Assembly: GCF_004794465.1 (NCBI RefSeq)
Contig: NZ_SSDJ01000137.1
Location: 1-54,411 of the forward strand
DNA from: Microbacterium sp. K24
Lineage (GTDB): Bacteria; Actinomycetota; Actinomycetes; Actinomycetales; Microbacteriaceae
DNA length: 54,411 bases
Reading direction: 5' to 3'
Both the position numbers and the translations under genes were made by a program. The notes under the pieces are model-generated. The model worked only from the letters and a program-made list of their open reading frames with translations, did no database searches and was not told where the DNA came from. Positions 16,523 to 25,867 of this stretch are shown piece after piece; within the stretch, counting starts at the first letter, position 1, and each line of letters opens with the position of its first letter.

Positions 16523-16556
16523 GAAAGGCCCGGAGACCGACGTCCCCGGGCCTTTC
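16523..16556. terminator. bidirectional terminator between pabC-like gene and pstB
   Basis: GAAAGGCCCGG pairs perfectly with CCGGGCCTTTC over a 12-nt loop; A-run on one side and T-run on the other let it serve both convergent genes. Confidence 0.88.
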
Positions 16557-16573
16557 TCATGCCAGACCTCGGA

Positions 16574-17353
16574 TCATCCGAAGCGGCCCGAGACGTAGTC
16601 CTCGGTGGCCTGCACGGACGGGGTGGTGAAGATCGACGTGGTGTCGTCGTACTCGATCAGCTTGCCGGGCTTGCCGGTGCCGGCGATGTTGAAGAACGCC
16701 GTCTTGTCGGACACGCGGCTCGCCTGCTGCATGTTGTGCGTGACGATGACGATCGTGAACTCGTTCTTCAGCTCGCCGATCAGCTCCTCGATCGCGTAGG
16801 TCGAGATCGGGTCGAGTGCCGAGCACGGCTCGTCCATCAGCAGCACCTCGGGCGATACGGCGATCGCGCGCGCGATGCACAGACGCTGCTGCTGACCGCC
16901 GGAGAGGCCGGATCCCGGGCGATCGAGACGGTCCTTGACCTCGTTCCACAGGTTCGCACCGGTGAGCGACTTCTCGACGAGGGCGTCCTGGTCGCTCTTC
17001 GACATGCGGCTGTTGTTGAGCTTCACGCCCGCGAGCACGTTCTCCTTGATGGACATCGTGGGGAACGGGTTCGGCCGCTGGAACACCATGCCGACCTGAC
17101 GGCGCACCAGCACCGGGTCGACGCCGGGGCCGTAAAGGTCCTTGCCGTCGAGCAGCACCTCTCCCTCGACGCGCGCGCCGGGGATGACCTCGTGCATGCG
17201 GTTGAGGGTGCGGAGGAAGGTGGACTTGCCGCAGCCGGAGGGGCCGATGAACGCGGTCACGCTGCGGGGCTGGATGTCGAGCGATACCCCTTCGACCGCG
17301 AGGAAGCTGCTGTAGTAGACGTTGAGGTCGTTGACTTCGATGCTCTTGGACAC
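16574..17353 (-). CDS. pstB: phosphate ABC transporter ATP-binding protein
   Basis: 259 residues from the GTG at 17353 (AGGAA about 8 nt upstream), in place of a much longer upstream frame that only overlaps pstA. Walker A is GPSGCGKST, the PstB-specific FLRTLNRM and [13 protein letters not shown] follow, the signature is LSGGQQQRL and Walker [13 protein letters not shown]. Energises phosphate uptake through PstC/PstA. It is the last gene of pstSCAB, transcribed leftwards. Confidence 0.97.
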   Translation of the reverse strand: MSKSIEVNDLNVYYSSFLAVEGVSLDIQPRSVTAFIGPSGCGKSTFLRTLNRMHEVIPGARVEGEVLLDGKDLYGPGVDPVLVRRQVGMVFQRPNPFPTMSIKENVLAGVKLNNSRMSKSDQDALVEKSLTGANLWNEVKDRLDRPGSGLSGGQQQRLCIARAIAVSPEVLLMDEPCSALDPISTYAIEELIGELKNEFTIVIVTHNMQQASRVSDKTAFFNIAGTGKPGKLIEYDDTTSIFTTPSVQATEDYVSGRFG

Positions 17354-17382
17354 GTGGGTTCCTGTTCTGAGTGGTCGGGCGC

Positions 17383-18474
17383 TCAGCGGCCGGACATCTT
17401 CGGGGCGAACAGCTTCGCGATGAGGCGTGCGAGCAGGTTCAGCACCATGACGATGAGGATGAGGGTGAGGGCGGCGGCCCAGGCGCGGGCGACGGCCGCG
17501 TCGGGGTTCGTGCCCTGGTTCATGTACTGGTTGTAGGCGAACACCGGCAGGGTCATCATCTGACCGTCGAAGATGTTCGTGTTGAGGCTCTGAGTGAAAC
17601 CGGCGGTGAGCAGCAGCGGGGCCGTCTCGCCGATGACGCGCGAGATGGCGAGCATGATCGACGTCGTGATGCCGGCGATCGACGTCGGCAGCACCACCTT
17701 GAGGATGGTCAGCCACTTCGGCACGCCCAGCGCGTACGACGCCTCGCGCAGCTCGTTCGGGACGATCTTCAGCAGCTCCTCGCTGCCTCGCACGACGACC
17801 GGGGTCATCAGGACCGCAAGGGCGAGGGCGCCCATGAAGCCCATCGAGATGCCGGGCTTGATCAGGAGCGCGAACACCGCGTAGATGAACAGACCCGCGA
17901 CGATCGACGGGATGCCGGTCATCACGTCGACGAAGAACGTGATCGCCTTCGCGATCTTGCCGCGACCGTACTCCACCAGGTAGATCGAGGTCATGAGTCC
18001 GATCGGGACCGAGATGACCGTCGCGGTGAGCGTGATCAGGACCGTTCCCCAGATCGCGTGCACGATGCCGCCGCCGTCACCGACGACGTTGCGCATCGAG
18101 AAGCTGAAGAACTCCGCGTCGAACCGCTCGATGCCGTTGGCGACGACGGTCCAGAGCAGCGAGATCAGGGGCAGCAGGGCGACGAGGAACGCGGTGGCGA
18201 CCAGGGCGGTCATCAGGCGGTCGACGGCCTTGCGGCGGCTCTCGACGATCGAGGAGATCACGGTGATGATCACCATGTAGAGCAGGATGCCGACGATCAC
18301 CGTGCCGGCGATGTTAAAGTCGGCGAGGTCCGCGCCGGCGGCGGCGACGCCGAAGACCGCGGCGGAGATCAGGAAGGATCCGCCGAGGAGGGCCCAGGGC
18401 GCCCACTTCGGCAGCTTGCCGGCGGTGAGGGCGGCCGTGTGCGGCGTGACGGGAGCGGCGGTGAGGGTGGTCAT
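17383..18474 (-). CDS. pstA: phosphate ABC transporter permease
   Basis: 363 residues from the ATG at 18474 ([12 protein letters not shown]). It has an N-terminal pair of membrane helices, then the transporter core with helices around [22 protein letters not shown], and the EAA-type loop [23 protein letters not shown] that contacts PstB. The C-terminus includes [21 protein letters not shown]. The start follows the pstC stop by one base, implying tight coupling. Confidence 0.96.
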   Translation of the reverse strand: MTTLTAAPVTPHTAALTAGKLPKWAPWALLGGSFLISAAVFGVAAAGADLADFNIAGTVIVGILLYMVIITVISSIVESRRKAVDRLMTALVATAFLVALLPLISLLWTVVANGIERFDAEFFSFSMRNVVGDGGGIVHAIWGTVLITLTATVISVPIGLMTSIYLVEYGRGKIAKAITFFVDVMTGIPSIVAGLFIYAVFALLIKPGISMGFMGALALAVLMTPVVVRGSEELLKIVPNELREASYALGVPKWLTILKVVLPTSIAGITTSIMLAISRVIGETAPLLLTAGFTQSLNTNIFDGQMMTLPVFAYNQYMNQGTNPDAAVARAWAAALTLILIVMVLNLLARLIAKLFAPKMSGR

Positions 18475-18475
18475 G

Positions 18476-19453
18476 TCAGTTCGCTCCCGAGAACTCGGCG
18501 CGGCGCGCGACGATCCAGCGCGCCAGCGCATTGACCGCGAAGGTCACGACGAAGAGGATGAGGCCGGTCGCGATGAGGGTGTTGACTCCTGTGCCGTGCG
18601 CCTCCGGGAAGGCGAGCGCGATGTTGGCCGGGATGGGTGTCGGGTTGGTCGCGGTCAGCACGAGGAAGCTCACGACCGCGGAGGGGGAGAGGACCATGGT
18701 CACTGCCATGGTCTCGCCGAGCGCGCGGCCGAGTGCCAGCATCGCGGCCGAGACCATGCCGCCGCGGGCGAAGGGGAGGACCGCCATCCGCACCATCTCC
18801 CAGCGCGTGGAGCCGAGCGCGAGCGCCGCCTCCTCGTGGAGCTTCGGCGTCTGCAGGAAGACCTCGCGGCAGATCGCCGTCATGATCGGGATGCACATGA
18901 CCGAGAGCACCAGTGCCGCGGTGAGGATGGTCTTTCCGGTCGAGGAGACCTGGCCCTGGAAGAACGGCACCCAGGAGGCGTTGGTGTTCAGCCACGCGTA
19001 GATCGGCTGCAGCAGCGGGGCGAGGACGAGCCCGCCCCAGAGGCCAAAGACCACCGAGGGGACCGCGGCGAGCAGGTCGATGATGTACCCGAGGAAGGCC
19101 GCGAGGCGCCGATGGGCGTAGTGCGAGATGAAGAGAGCGATGCCGATGGCGATCGGCGCGGCGATGAGCAGGGCGATGAAGGATGCCCAGAGCGTGCCGA
19201 AGACGAGGGGCCACACGTACACCCAGAACGACTCGCCCTTGAGGATGTGGTTGCCGGTCGTGTCGAGTTCGAAGGCCGGGATGCTCTGGATGACGAGGAA
19301 CGCGGCGACGAGCGCGAGGACGATGAGGATCACGATCCCCGCCCCGAGCGCGGTACCGGAGAAGACCCGGTCGCCGAGCCGCTGCTTGGCCTTGATCGGT
19401 GCGGGCGGCGCCTTGGTCGGTGCCGGTGTCGGCGCCTGCGCGGTCGTGCTCAT
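18476..19453 (-). CDS. pstC: phosphate ABC transporter permease
   Basis: 325 residues. A Pro/Ala/Thr-rich cytoplasmic N-terminus precedes six membrane segments; VWPLVFGTLWASFIALLIAAPIAIG and the EAA loop EEAALALGSTRWEMVRMAVLPFA mark PstC. It forms the phosphate channel with PstA. A strong intercistronic hairpin lies between pstS and this gene, probably giving more PstS than channel protein. Confidence 0.96.
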   Translation of the reverse strand: MSTTAQAPTPAPTKAPPAPIKAKQRLGDRVFSGTALGAGIVILIVLALVAAFLVIQSIPAFELDTTGNHILKGESFWVYVWPLVFGTLWASFIALLIAAPIAIGIALFISHYAHRRLAAFLGYIIDLLAAVPSVVFGLWGGLVLAPLLQPIYAWLNTNASWVPFFQGQVSSTGKTILTAALVLSVMCIPIMTAICREVFLQTPKLHEEAALALGSTRWEMVRMAVLPFARGGMVSAAMLALGRALGETMAVTMVLSPSAVVSFLVLTATNPTPIPANIALAFPEAHGTGVNTLIATGLILFVVTFAVNALARWIVARRAEFSGAN

Positions 19454-19505
19454 GATCTCCCTGTTTCGGGCCGGGTCGAGGTGGAGCGGGTGGTGACCTG
19501 GCGGA

Positions 19506-19534
19506 GCCCCCGCGTCCGGTCGGGACGCGGGGGC
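19506..19534 (-). terminator. intercistronic hairpin between pstS and pstC (attenuator or 3'-end stabiliser)
   Basis: GCCCCCGCGTCC pairs with GGACGCGGGGGC over GGTCG, a 12-bp GC stem without a U-run. Its position after pstS and before pstC suggests partial termination or protection of pstS mRNA. Confidence 0.7.
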
Positions 19535-19558
19535 ACCGCCGTCAGTCGGTGGGCGCGA

Positions 19559-20662
19559 TCAGCCGACCTGGATCAGGTCGATCGCGGCCTGGACCTGCTC
19601 GCGCAGGCTGTCCGAGATCGGGGCGCTGCCGGCGTTGTCCGCGGCGGCGTCCTGGCCCTCGGCGCTCGCGATGTACGAGAAGTACGCCTTCACGAGCTCC
19701 GCGACGTTGGTGTCCTCGTACTGCTCGCAGCCGATGAGGTAGCTGACCAGCGCGATCGGGTAGGCGCCGTCGGCAGCCGATGCCGGGTCGACGTCGAAGA
19801 CGAGGTCGCCCTCACCGCGGCCCTCGGCCAGCGGCGAGCTCTCGACGAGCTTCGCGGCCGCCTCGGCGGAGTAGGCGACGAAGTCCTCGCCGACGCCGAC
19901 GTGCACCTGACCGAGGTCTCCGACCTGCGACGCGTCGGCGAAGCCGATCGCACCGTTGCCGGCGGTGATGGCCTGGACGACACCGGAGGTGCCCTGAGCG
20001 GCCTCGCCGCCCTCGATCGGCCACACGTCGGCCGGCTCGTAGGTCCAGACGTCACCCGCGGTGGCGCTGAGGTACTTGGTGAAGGTCTCCTGCGTGCCCG
20101 AGGGGTCGGAGCGGTGGACCGGCGAGATCGCCAGGTCGGGGAGCTCGACGCCGTCGTTCAGGGCGGCGATCTCCGGAGCGTTCCAGTTGGTGATCGTGCC
20201 CGCGAAGATGCCCGCGATGGTGGCGGCATCCAGGTTCAGGGTGTCGACGCCCTCGAGGTTGAACGCGACGGCGACCGGCGAGATGTAGAGCGGGACCTCG
20301 ACGATGTCGTCGGATGCGCAGGCGCCGAAGCCGCCGGCGGCGATCTCCTCGTCGTTGAAGGCGCGGTCGGAGCCGATGAAGTTGCTGCCGCCTTCGAGGA
20401 AGTTCTCACGACCCGTTCCGGAACCGGTGGGCTCGTAGTTGACGGTCACATCGGGGTTGGCGGTCTGGAATGCGGCGACCCAGGCCTCCTGGGCGGCGGT
20501 CTGCGACGACGCGCCGGTGGCGTCGATGGTGCCGGAGAGCGTGGACTCCGAGGGCTCCTCGCTGGAGCCGCCGGTGCCGCCTTCGTTCGCGGCGCAGCCG
20601 GCGAGTGCGAGAGCAGCGACGGCGCCGATGGCGCCGATGCGAGCGATTCGGGAGATCTTCAC
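19559..20662 (-). CDS. pstS: phosphate-binding lipoprotein
   Basis: 367 residues from the GTG at 20662 (VKISRIARIG), giving a normal lipoprotein signal with lipobox LALAGC. The mature protein has ASSQTAAQEAW, the phosphate-loop EPTGSGTGRENFLEGG, FIGSDRAFNDEE and the VHRSDPSGTQETFTKYL block that closes over phosphate. It captures phosphate outside the membrane and delivers it to PstC/PstA. PHO-box direct repeats lie about 90-110 bp upstream, consistent with control by the response regulator encoded at 32337-33020. Confidence 0.96.
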   Translation of the reverse strand: MKISRIARIGAIGAVAALALAGCAANEGGTGGSSEEPSESTLSGTIDATGASSQTAAQEAWVAAFQTANPDVTVNYEPTGSGTGRENFLEGGSNFIGSDRAFNDEEIAAGGFGACASDDIVEVPLYISPVAVAFNLEGVDTLNLDAATIAGIFAGTITNWNAPEIAALNDGVELPDLAISPVHRSDPSGTQETFTKYLSATAGDVWTYEPADVWPIEGGEAAQGTSGVVQAITAGNGAIGFADASQVGDLGQVHVGVGEDFVAYSAEAAAKLVESSPLAEGRGEGDLVFDVDPASAADGAYPIALVSYLIGCEQYEDTNVAELVKAYFSYIASAEGQDAAADNAGSAPISDSLREQVQAAIDLIQVG

Positions 20663-20752
20663 TGTGGATCCGTTCGATCGTGGAATGGGTAGAGGCCCGG
20701 TGCAGGGCACACAGTGACGCTAGGTGCGGCGGTTAACGAGACTCTCCCGCAC

Positions 20753-20771
20753 AGGTGAACGGCAGGTGAAC
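20753..20771 (-). promoter_or_regulatory. PHO boxes upstream of pstS
   Basis: On the minus strand GTTCACCT occurs twice with an 11-nt period (20764-20771 and 20753-20760). This matches the GTTCACC-N4 direct-repeat units bound by PhoP in Streptomyces and the related RegX3 sites in mycobacteria. GTTAAC at 20732-20737 could be the -10 region. Confidence 0.8.
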
Positions 20772-20823
20772 GACGGACGACTCTCTGGGGTGGACCCAGG
20801 CGATCACTGGGGACGCGGAGGCG

Positions 20824-21822
20824 TCAGACCTTGGGGATGTGCGTCTCGATCGAGATGATGCCGGAGCCGGGATTGGTGGCCGAGAGGTGCACGACGGAGA
20901 ACGCCCCGGGCTCGAGGTCGGCGGCGCTGCTGAGGTAGGACCCCTGGATGGTGCCGGTGGCGAGGGCGATCTCGGAGAGCAGGCCGGGCAGGACCGGCCC
21001 ATGGCTGCAGAGCACGGCCGGCTTGCCCGCGCGGACTCGGCGTCCGACGACCGCGCGCAGGTCGGACGTGCCGTCCTCCCAGGCGTCCTGGCTGATCTTC
21101 GAGGTCTTCACGATCTTGCGGTCGAGTTCCCGGGCGAGCGGCGTGACCGTCTCGACGCACCGCACGGCGTCGCTGGTGACGATCTTGCGCGCGCCGAAGG
21201 CCCGCAGGGGACCCACGATCGACCGCGCCTGATTCCGCCCGCGCACGGCCAGCGGACGTGCGGCGTCCGCGCCGTCCCATTCCGAGCGGGAGAGCGCCTT
21301 CGCGTGCCGCAGGGCGATGACGGGGAACGTGCGCAGCACGCCGTCGTCGACGAGGTTCGTGAAGAAGTCGAGGATCTCCAGATCGACGGGGTAGCTGAGG
21401 CGCTCACGGGCCTTCTTGGCGCTCACCCATTCGACGGCGGCGATCTCGCGGTTCGGCACGAACGTGGATGCGCGGATCGCGTCATCGGTCGCCTCGGCCG
21501 CCCAGTAGTGCACGACCTTCTGCTTCTGCGAGGCGAGGTGGTAGCGGCTCACGCCGACCGGAACGCCGAGGGAGACCCGGATGCCGGTCTCCTCGTGCAC
21601 TTCGCGCACAGCCGTCTCGGCGAGCATCTCGCCCGGATCGACCTTGCCCTTGGGCAGCGTGACGTCGCGGTACTTCGTGCGGTGGATCAGCAGGATCCGG
21701 AGCTTCCCGTCGACGAGGCGCCAGACGACGGCCCCCGCGGCGTAGACCGCCTTGTCGTTCCACTTGGAGGCGGGCGGCGGCGTGCGCGCTGCGCGGGCGT
21801 GCTGCTCCTGACGGACGGTCAT
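20824..21822 (-). CDS. Nudix hydrolase fused to histidine phosphatase (MutT1-like)
   Basis: 332 residues in two domains. The N-terminal Nudix domain carries the complete box from Gly59 to Ile81 ([18 protein letters not shown]). The C-terminal half is a histidine phosphatase: the catalytic RH is in VIALRHAKA, with [10 protein letters not shown] and a second His in VLCSHGPVL. The same fusion in mycobacterial MutT1 hydrolyses 8-oxo-dGTP and diadenosine polyphosphates. Its start overlaps the ppk stop by 4 bp, so it is co-translated with polyphosphate kinase, a pairing conserved in actinobacteria. Confidence 0.92.
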   Translation of the reverse strand: MTVRQEQHARAARTPPPASKWNDKAVYAAGAVVWRLVDGKLRILLIHRTKYRDVTLPKGKVDPGEMLAETAVREVHEETGIRVSLGVPVGVSRYHLASQKQKVVHYWAAEATDDAIRASTFVPNREIAAVEWVSAKKARERLSYPVDLEILDFFTNLVDDGVLRTFPVIALRHAKALSRSEWDGADAARPLAVRGRNQARSIVGPLRAFGARKIVTSDAVRCVETVTPLARELDRKIVKTSKISQDAWEDGTSDLRAVVGRRVRAGKPAVLCSHGPVLPGLLSEIALATGTIQGSYLSSAADLEPGAFSVVHLSATNPGSGIISIETHIPKV

Positions 21823-23984
21823 CGCACCGCCCGTGCGCGACGGCGGCGCTGGATCAACCCCATGGTCTTATCCTGCAGGTCGACGAGCGGCTTGCCCTCG
21901 GCATCCTCGGCGTGCCGCGTCCACACGCCCTCGGCTCCGAGATGCCATGAGGTGGTCCCCGCATCCATCGCGAGGTCGAAGAACGACAGGAGCTCCTTCA
22001 GGTGAGCCGGGTCCGAGACGCGTACCAGTGCCTCGACGCGGCGGTCGAGGTTGCGGTGCATCATGTCGGCGCTGCCGATGTACACCTGCGGGTCGCCGTC
22101 GTTCTCGAAGGCGAAGATGCGGGAGTGCTCCAGGTAGCGGCCGAGGATGCTGCGCACCGTGATGTTGTCGCTGATCCCGTCGAGGTCGGTGCGCAGGCTG
22201 CAGATGCCGCGCACCCACACCTCGACCTTCACGCCGGCGGCGCTGGCACGGTAGAGCGCGTCGATGATCTCCTCGTCGACCATCGAGTTGACCTTGATGC
22301 GGATGTGCGCGGGTCTGCCGGCCTCGGCGTTCTTGCGTTCGGCGTCGATCTGGCGCACCAGGCCCTTGCGGAGGTGCAGCGGCGCGACGAGGAGGCGCTT
22401 GAACTTCTTCTCGATCGCGTAGCCGCTGAGCTCGTTGAACAGGCGCGTGAGGTCTTTGCCGACCTGCGCATCGGCGGTGAACAGCCCGAAGTCCTCGTAG
22501 ATGCGGCTGGTCTTCGGGTTGTAGTTGCCGGTGCCGACGTGCGAGTAGTGCTGCAGCTTGCCGTCCTCCTCGCGGATGACGAGGGCGAGCTTGCAATGGG
22601 TCTTCAGCCCGACCAGGCCGTAGACGACGTGCACGCCGGCCTTCTCGAGCTTGCGCGCCCAGACGATGTTGTTCGCCTCGTCGAACCGGGCCTTCACCTC
22701 GACGAGCGCGAGCACCTGCTTGCCGGCCTCGGCGGCGTCGATGAGCGCCTGCACGACGGGGCTGTCGCCCGAGGTGCGATACAGCGTCTGCTTGATCGCG
22801 AGCACGTGCGGGTCGCGGGCGGCCTGCTCGAGGAACGCCTGCACGCTCGTCGTGAACGACTCGTAGGGGTGGTGCACGAGCACGTCGGACTTGCGGATCG
22901 CCTTGAAGATGTCGGCGCGGCTGTTCGATCCCGTCGGCTGGAAGGCGACGGCGGTGGTCGGCAGATGCGGCGGGTAGCGCAGGTCGGGCCGGTCGATGCG
23001 GGAGAGGTCGAACAGGCCGCGCAGGTCGAGCAGGCCGGGGAGCCGGTAGACCTCCAGGTCGGTGATGTCGAGCTCGCGCACGAGCAGGTCCATCGTGACC
23101 TCGTCCATGTCGTCGGTGATCTCGAGGCGGATCGGCGGGCCGAACCGACGACGCAGGAGCTCGGCCTCGAGCGCCTGGATGAGGTTCTCGCTCTCGTCCT
23201 CCTCGATCTCGACGTCTTCGTTGCGGGTGAGCCGGAACGCATGGTGGTCGAGCACCTCCATGCCGGGGAAGAGGTCGCCGAGGTGGTTGGCGATCAGTTC
23301 CTCCAGACGCAGGAACCGCTTGATCTCGCCGTGGCCGGGCACCTCGACGAAGCGCGGGAGCATGGGCGGCACCTTGAGGCGCGCGAACTCCTGGCGACCC
23401 GTGCGGGCATTGCGGATGCGGATCGCGAGGTTCAGCGAGAGGCCCGAGATGTACGGGAAGGGGTGGGCGGGGTCGACCGCCAGCGGCATCAGCACGGGGA
23501 AGACCTGGGCGCCGAAGTAGTCCGAGAGGGCGGAGCGCTCCTCATCGGTGAGCTCGGACCAGTCGGTGATCTCGATGCCGGCATCCGCCAGGGCGGGACG
23601 CACCAGATCGGTCCAGGCGGCGGCGTGACGCAGCTGCAGGGCGTGGGCCTCGCGCGAGATGTCGGCGAGGGCGTCGACGGGGGAGCGCCCGATGTTCGTG
23701 GGCACCGCAAGGCCGGTCATGATGCGGCGCTTCAGTCCGGCGACGCGGACCATGAAGAACTCGTCGAGGTTGCTCGCGAAGATCGCCAGGAAGTTCGCCC
23801 GCTCGAGCTCCGGCAGCGACGGGTCCTCCGCCAGTTCCAGCACGCGCTGGTTGAACGCCAGCCAGCTCAGCTCACGATCGAGGTACCGGTGGTCGGGAAG
23901 CTGGGCATCGGGCGACTCGATGGCATCGAAGTCGTCGTCTTCGGCATCACCGAGACCGGCGTCGGTGAGAGCGGGATCGATCAT
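21819..23984 (-). CDS. ppk1: polyphosphate kinase 1
   Basis: 721 residues. The N and head domains start around [26 protein letters not shown]. The autophosphorylated His is His463 in [11 protein letters not shown], followed by [15 protein letters not shown]; the second PLD-like motif is in [29 protein letters not shown]. It makes polyphosphate from ATP and reversibly returns it. It may be in the phosphate regulon: a candidate PHO box lies 22-39 bp upstream. The Nudix-phosphatase overlaps its end. Confidence 0.96.
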   Translation of the reverse strand: MIDPALTDAGLGDAEDDDFDAIESPDAQLPDHRYLDRELSWLAFNQRVLELAEDPSLPELERANFLAIFASNLDEFFMVRVAGLKRRIMTGLAVPTNIGRSPVDALADISREAHALQLRHAAAWTDLVRPALADAGIEITDWSELTDEERSALSDYFGAQVFPVLMPLAVDPAHPFPYISGLSLNLAIRIRNARTGRQEFARLKVPPMLPRFVEVPGHGEIKRFLRLEELIANHLGDLFPGMEVLDHHAFRLTRNEDVEIEEDESENLIQALEAELLRRRFGPPIRLEITDDMDEVTMDLLVRELDITDLEVYRLPGLLDLRGLFDLSRIDRPDLRYPPHLPTTAVAFQPTGSNSRADIFKAIRKSDVLVHHPYESFTTSVQAFLEQAARDPHVLAIKQTLYRTSGDSPVVQALIDAAEAGKQVLALVEVKARFDEANNIVWARKLEKAGVHVVYGLVGLKTHCKLALVIREEDGKLQHYSHVGTGNYNPKTSRIYEDFGLFTADAQVGKDLTRLFNELSGYAIEKKFKRLLVAPLHLRKGLVRQIDAERKNAEAGRPAHIRIKVNSMVDEEIIDALYRASAAGVKVEVWVRGICSLRTDLDGISDNITVRSILGRYLEHSRIFAFENDGDPQVYIGSADMMHRNLDRRVEALVRVSDPAHLKELLSFFDLAMDAGTTSWHLGAEGVWTRHAEDAEGKPLVDLQDKTMGLIQRRRRARAVR

Positions 23985-24005
23985 GGCTACATCTAAGCAC
24001 CGAGA

Positions 24006-24023
24006 GGTGACGCGCGTGTGAAC
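24006..24023 (-). promoter_or_regulatory. candidate PHO box upstream of ppk1
   Basis: On the minus strand GTTCACA (24017-24023) and CGTCACC (24006-24012) are spaced 11 nt apart, like the pstS boxes but with one and two mismatches to GTTCACC. TTAGAT at 23991-23996, only 6 nt before the start codon, would imply an almost leaderless transcript. Confidence 0.5.
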
Positions 24024-24035
24024 GGACCCGATCCG

Positions 24036-24734
24036 TTACCGCGCTGCGGCTGTCGCCGAGACGGTCTCTTCCTCGTACACGTTGAACCGGTAGCCGACGT
24101 TGCGCACCGTGCCGATGATTTGCTCCTGGTCGCCCAGCTTCGCCCGCAGCCGGCGCACGTGCACGTCGACCGTGCGGGTGCCGCCGAAGTAGTCGTACCC
24201 CCACACCTCGCTGAGGAGCTGCTCGCGGGTGAACACGCGCGAGGGGTGCGTCGCGAGGAAGTGCAGCAGCTGGAACTCCTTGTACGTGAGATCCAGGGGC
24301 TTGCCCCGCAGTTTCGCGGAGTACGACTGCTCGTCGATCGTCACGCCGGACGCCTGCACCCGCGAGGGCTCTGCGACCTCGTCGCGCCGGGCGAGCCCGA
24401 GGCGGACGCGCGCGTCGATCTCGGCCGGTCCGGCCGTGGAGAGCAGGACGTCGTCGATGCCCCAGTCTCCCGAGAGCGCACTCATGCCGCCCTCGGTGAC
24501 GACGAGCAGCAGCGGTGCATCCTGCCCGGTCGCCCGGAGAAGTCGGCACAGCGACTTCGCGCCGACCAGGTCGTGGCGGCCGTCGACGACCACGACGTCG
24601 TAGTCCGGAGCGCTGACGAGCTGAGCGGGTTCCGCCGGGATCTGGCGGACGCGATGGCTCAGCAACTCGAGCGCGGGAAGGACCTGCTCCGAGAGCGGAG
24701 CGTTGGTCAGAACCAGCACCAGGGCCACGCGCAC
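24036..24734 (-). CDS. glnR: OmpR-type response regulator, GlnR-like
   Basis: 232 residues. The receiver half is atypical but keeps Asp51 in [10 protein letters not shown] and the GlnR-like [29 protein letters not shown]. The C-terminal winged helix is [51 protein letters not shown], very close to actinobacterial GlnR, the orphan master regulator of nitrogen assimilation. No sensor kinase is adjacent, as expected for GlnR. In mycobacteria GlnR also neighbours pst/phoU genes. MtrA/RegX3 paralogues share the wing, so identity is good but not absolute. Confidence 0.85.
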   Translation of the reverse strand: MRVALVLVLTNAPLSEQVLPALELLSHRVRQIPAEPAQLVSAPDYDVVVVDGRHDLVGAKSLCRLLRATGQDAPLLLVVTEGGMSALSGDWGIDDVLLSTAGPAEIDARVRLGLARRDEVAEPSRVQASGVTIDEQSYSAKLRGKPLDLTYKEFQLLHFLATHPSRVFTREQLLSEVWGYDYFGGTRTVDVHVRRLRAKLGDQEQIIGTVRNVGYRFNVYEEETVSATAAAR

Positions 24735-24802
24735 TCCTCACCGGCGCGGAGGTCGACGCCGTGCCGCCATGATACCGGCAGCGGATGCGCAACAATGGTG
24801 TC

Positions 24803-25093
24803 ATGTCCGAACCAGCACTCGCACCGCGTAATGCCTTCGTCGGCGTGATCGTCGTGTGGGCCACGGCATTCGTCGCGACCGTGGCCGTCGGCATCTTCGT
24901 GGCCGAGGAGTGGCGGGTGCCCTGGATGCTCGTCGCGTTCGGATGCGTCGTGCTGCTCTCCTTCGCCGTGCAGCTCTGGTACGGACGGACCCAGGGGTTC
25001 ATCTTCCGCGTGGCCGGCAGCGTCGTCGGGTCGCTGCTGCTGATGGGGCTGATCTCCATCGGATTCGGCATCGCCGCACTGCTCCCCTCGTAG
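24803..25093 (+). CDS. small integral membrane protein
   Basis: 96 residues from the ATG at 24803 (MSEPALAPRNAF). Three hydrophobic helices are visible: GVIVVWATAFVATVAVGIFV, MLVAFGCVVLLSFAVQL and VAGSVVGSLLLMGLISIGFGIAALL. The order with glnR (divergent) and the FABP gene downstream is typical of Microbacteriaceae. No enzymatic motif; function unknown. Confidence 0.75.
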   Translation: MSEPALAPRNAFVGVIVVWATAFVATVAVGIFVAEEWRVPWMLVAFGCVVLLSFAVQLWYGRTQGFIFRVAGSVVGSLLLMGLISIGFGIAALLPS

Positions 25094-25127
25094 GCCGGAG
25101 CGCCTCACCCGGCGGTAAGGTGGAGGC

Positions 25128-25241
25128 ATGGATCTCATCGCGCTCGAAATCTTCTACATCGGCCTGCTGGGCCTCGCGAGCCTCGCCATCGTCTTCGTCG
25201 CGGCCGTGGTTCTGCGCAACCTCTTCCGCGGCCAGCGCTGA
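25128..25241 (+). CDS. 37-residue single-pass membrane protein
   Basis: A short gene supported by a strong GGAGG 4 nt before its ATG. The product MDLIALEIFYIGLLGLAS... has one long hydrophobic helix (about residues 8-29) and a basic tail, LRNLFRGQR, so the tail should stay in the cytoplasm. Only 6 bp separate it from the FABP gene, suggesting an operon. Function unknown; it may modulate a membrane partner. Confidence 0.7.
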   Translation: MDLIALEIFYIGLLGLASLAIVFVAAVVLRNLFRGQR

Positions 25242-25247
25242 CGCACC

Positions 25248-25850
25248 GTGATAGAGCTGCCCACAGACCTCCCCGCGGAGCTCGTCCCGCTCTCGTGGCT
25301 CATCGGCGTGTGGGAGGGGACCGGCGTCATCGACTATCCCTTCGGTGACGAACGGCTGCAGGGCGAGTTCACCCAGCGGGTGAGCTTCAGTCACGACGGC
25401 GGTCCGTTCCTCAACTACTCCGCCACCGCGACGTTCACGGGCGACGACCACGCGGTGTCGATCCCGCTGACGGCCGAGACCGGATTCTGGCGTCTGGCGC
25501 GTCCGGCGTCGGCGGCGGATGCCGGTCCGGCGCTGCTGCCCCCGCAGGAACCGACCGTCACCCGCACCGTCGACGACGTGGAGAGTCTGCGGGCCGCGAA
25601 CGGGGGCTTCCCGATCGAGGTCTCGCTCGCCCACTCCGACGGTCTGCTCGAGTTCTACGTCGGCGAGATCAACGGCCCGCGCGTCGACATCGCCTCCGAT
25701 GCCGTGGTCCGCGCGTCAGGCGCCAAGGAATACGGCGCCGCATCCCGCATGTACGGCCTGGTCGACGGCCACCTGCTCTGGGCGTGGGACATCGCCGCCC
25801 TCGGCACGCCGCTGCGCGCGCACGCGTCCGCGCGACTGGCCAAGGTCTGA
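25248..25850 (+). CDS. FABP-like / nitrobindin-type heme-binding beta-barrel protein (DUF1794)
   Basis: 200 residues from a GTG. It has LSWLIGVWEGTGVIDYP, the GxWxGxG-type nitrobindin signature, FSHDGGPFLNY, ETGFWR and GLLEFYVGEINGPRVDI, ending RMYGLVDGHLLWAWDIAALG. Family members (THAP4-like, Rv0813c) form a 10-stranded barrel; a C-terminal His ligates heme in nitrobindins, and here His174 or the last residues near RAHASARL could serve. Adjacent to YgfZ as in mycobacteria. Confidence 0.88.
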   Translation: MIELPTDLPAELVPLSWLIGVWEGTGVIDYPFGDERLQGEFTQRVSFSHDGGPFLNYSATATFTGDDHAVSIPLTAETGFWRLARPASAADAGPALLPPQEPTVTRTVDDVESLRAANGGFPIEVSLAHSDGLLEFYVGEINGPRVDIASDAVVRASGAKEYGAASRMYGLVDGHLLWAWDIAALGTPLRAHASARLAKV

Positions 25851-25867
25851 GACGGACGGCATCCGAC

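Noticed and set aside
18287..20692. Plus-strand 800-codon open frame opposite pstC/pstS
   Set aside because: It crosses several genes and encodes repetitive acidic/basic residues; pstC, pstS and their intercistronic hairpin explain the DNA.
22002..23996. Plus-strand 660-codon open frame opposite ppk1
   Set aside because: Mirror of ppk1; no domain visible.
24036..24734. RegX3/MtrA orthologue
   Set aside because: The receiver domain and its [16 protein letters not shown] segment are GlnR-like, and a separate RegX3 is encoded at 32337-33020.
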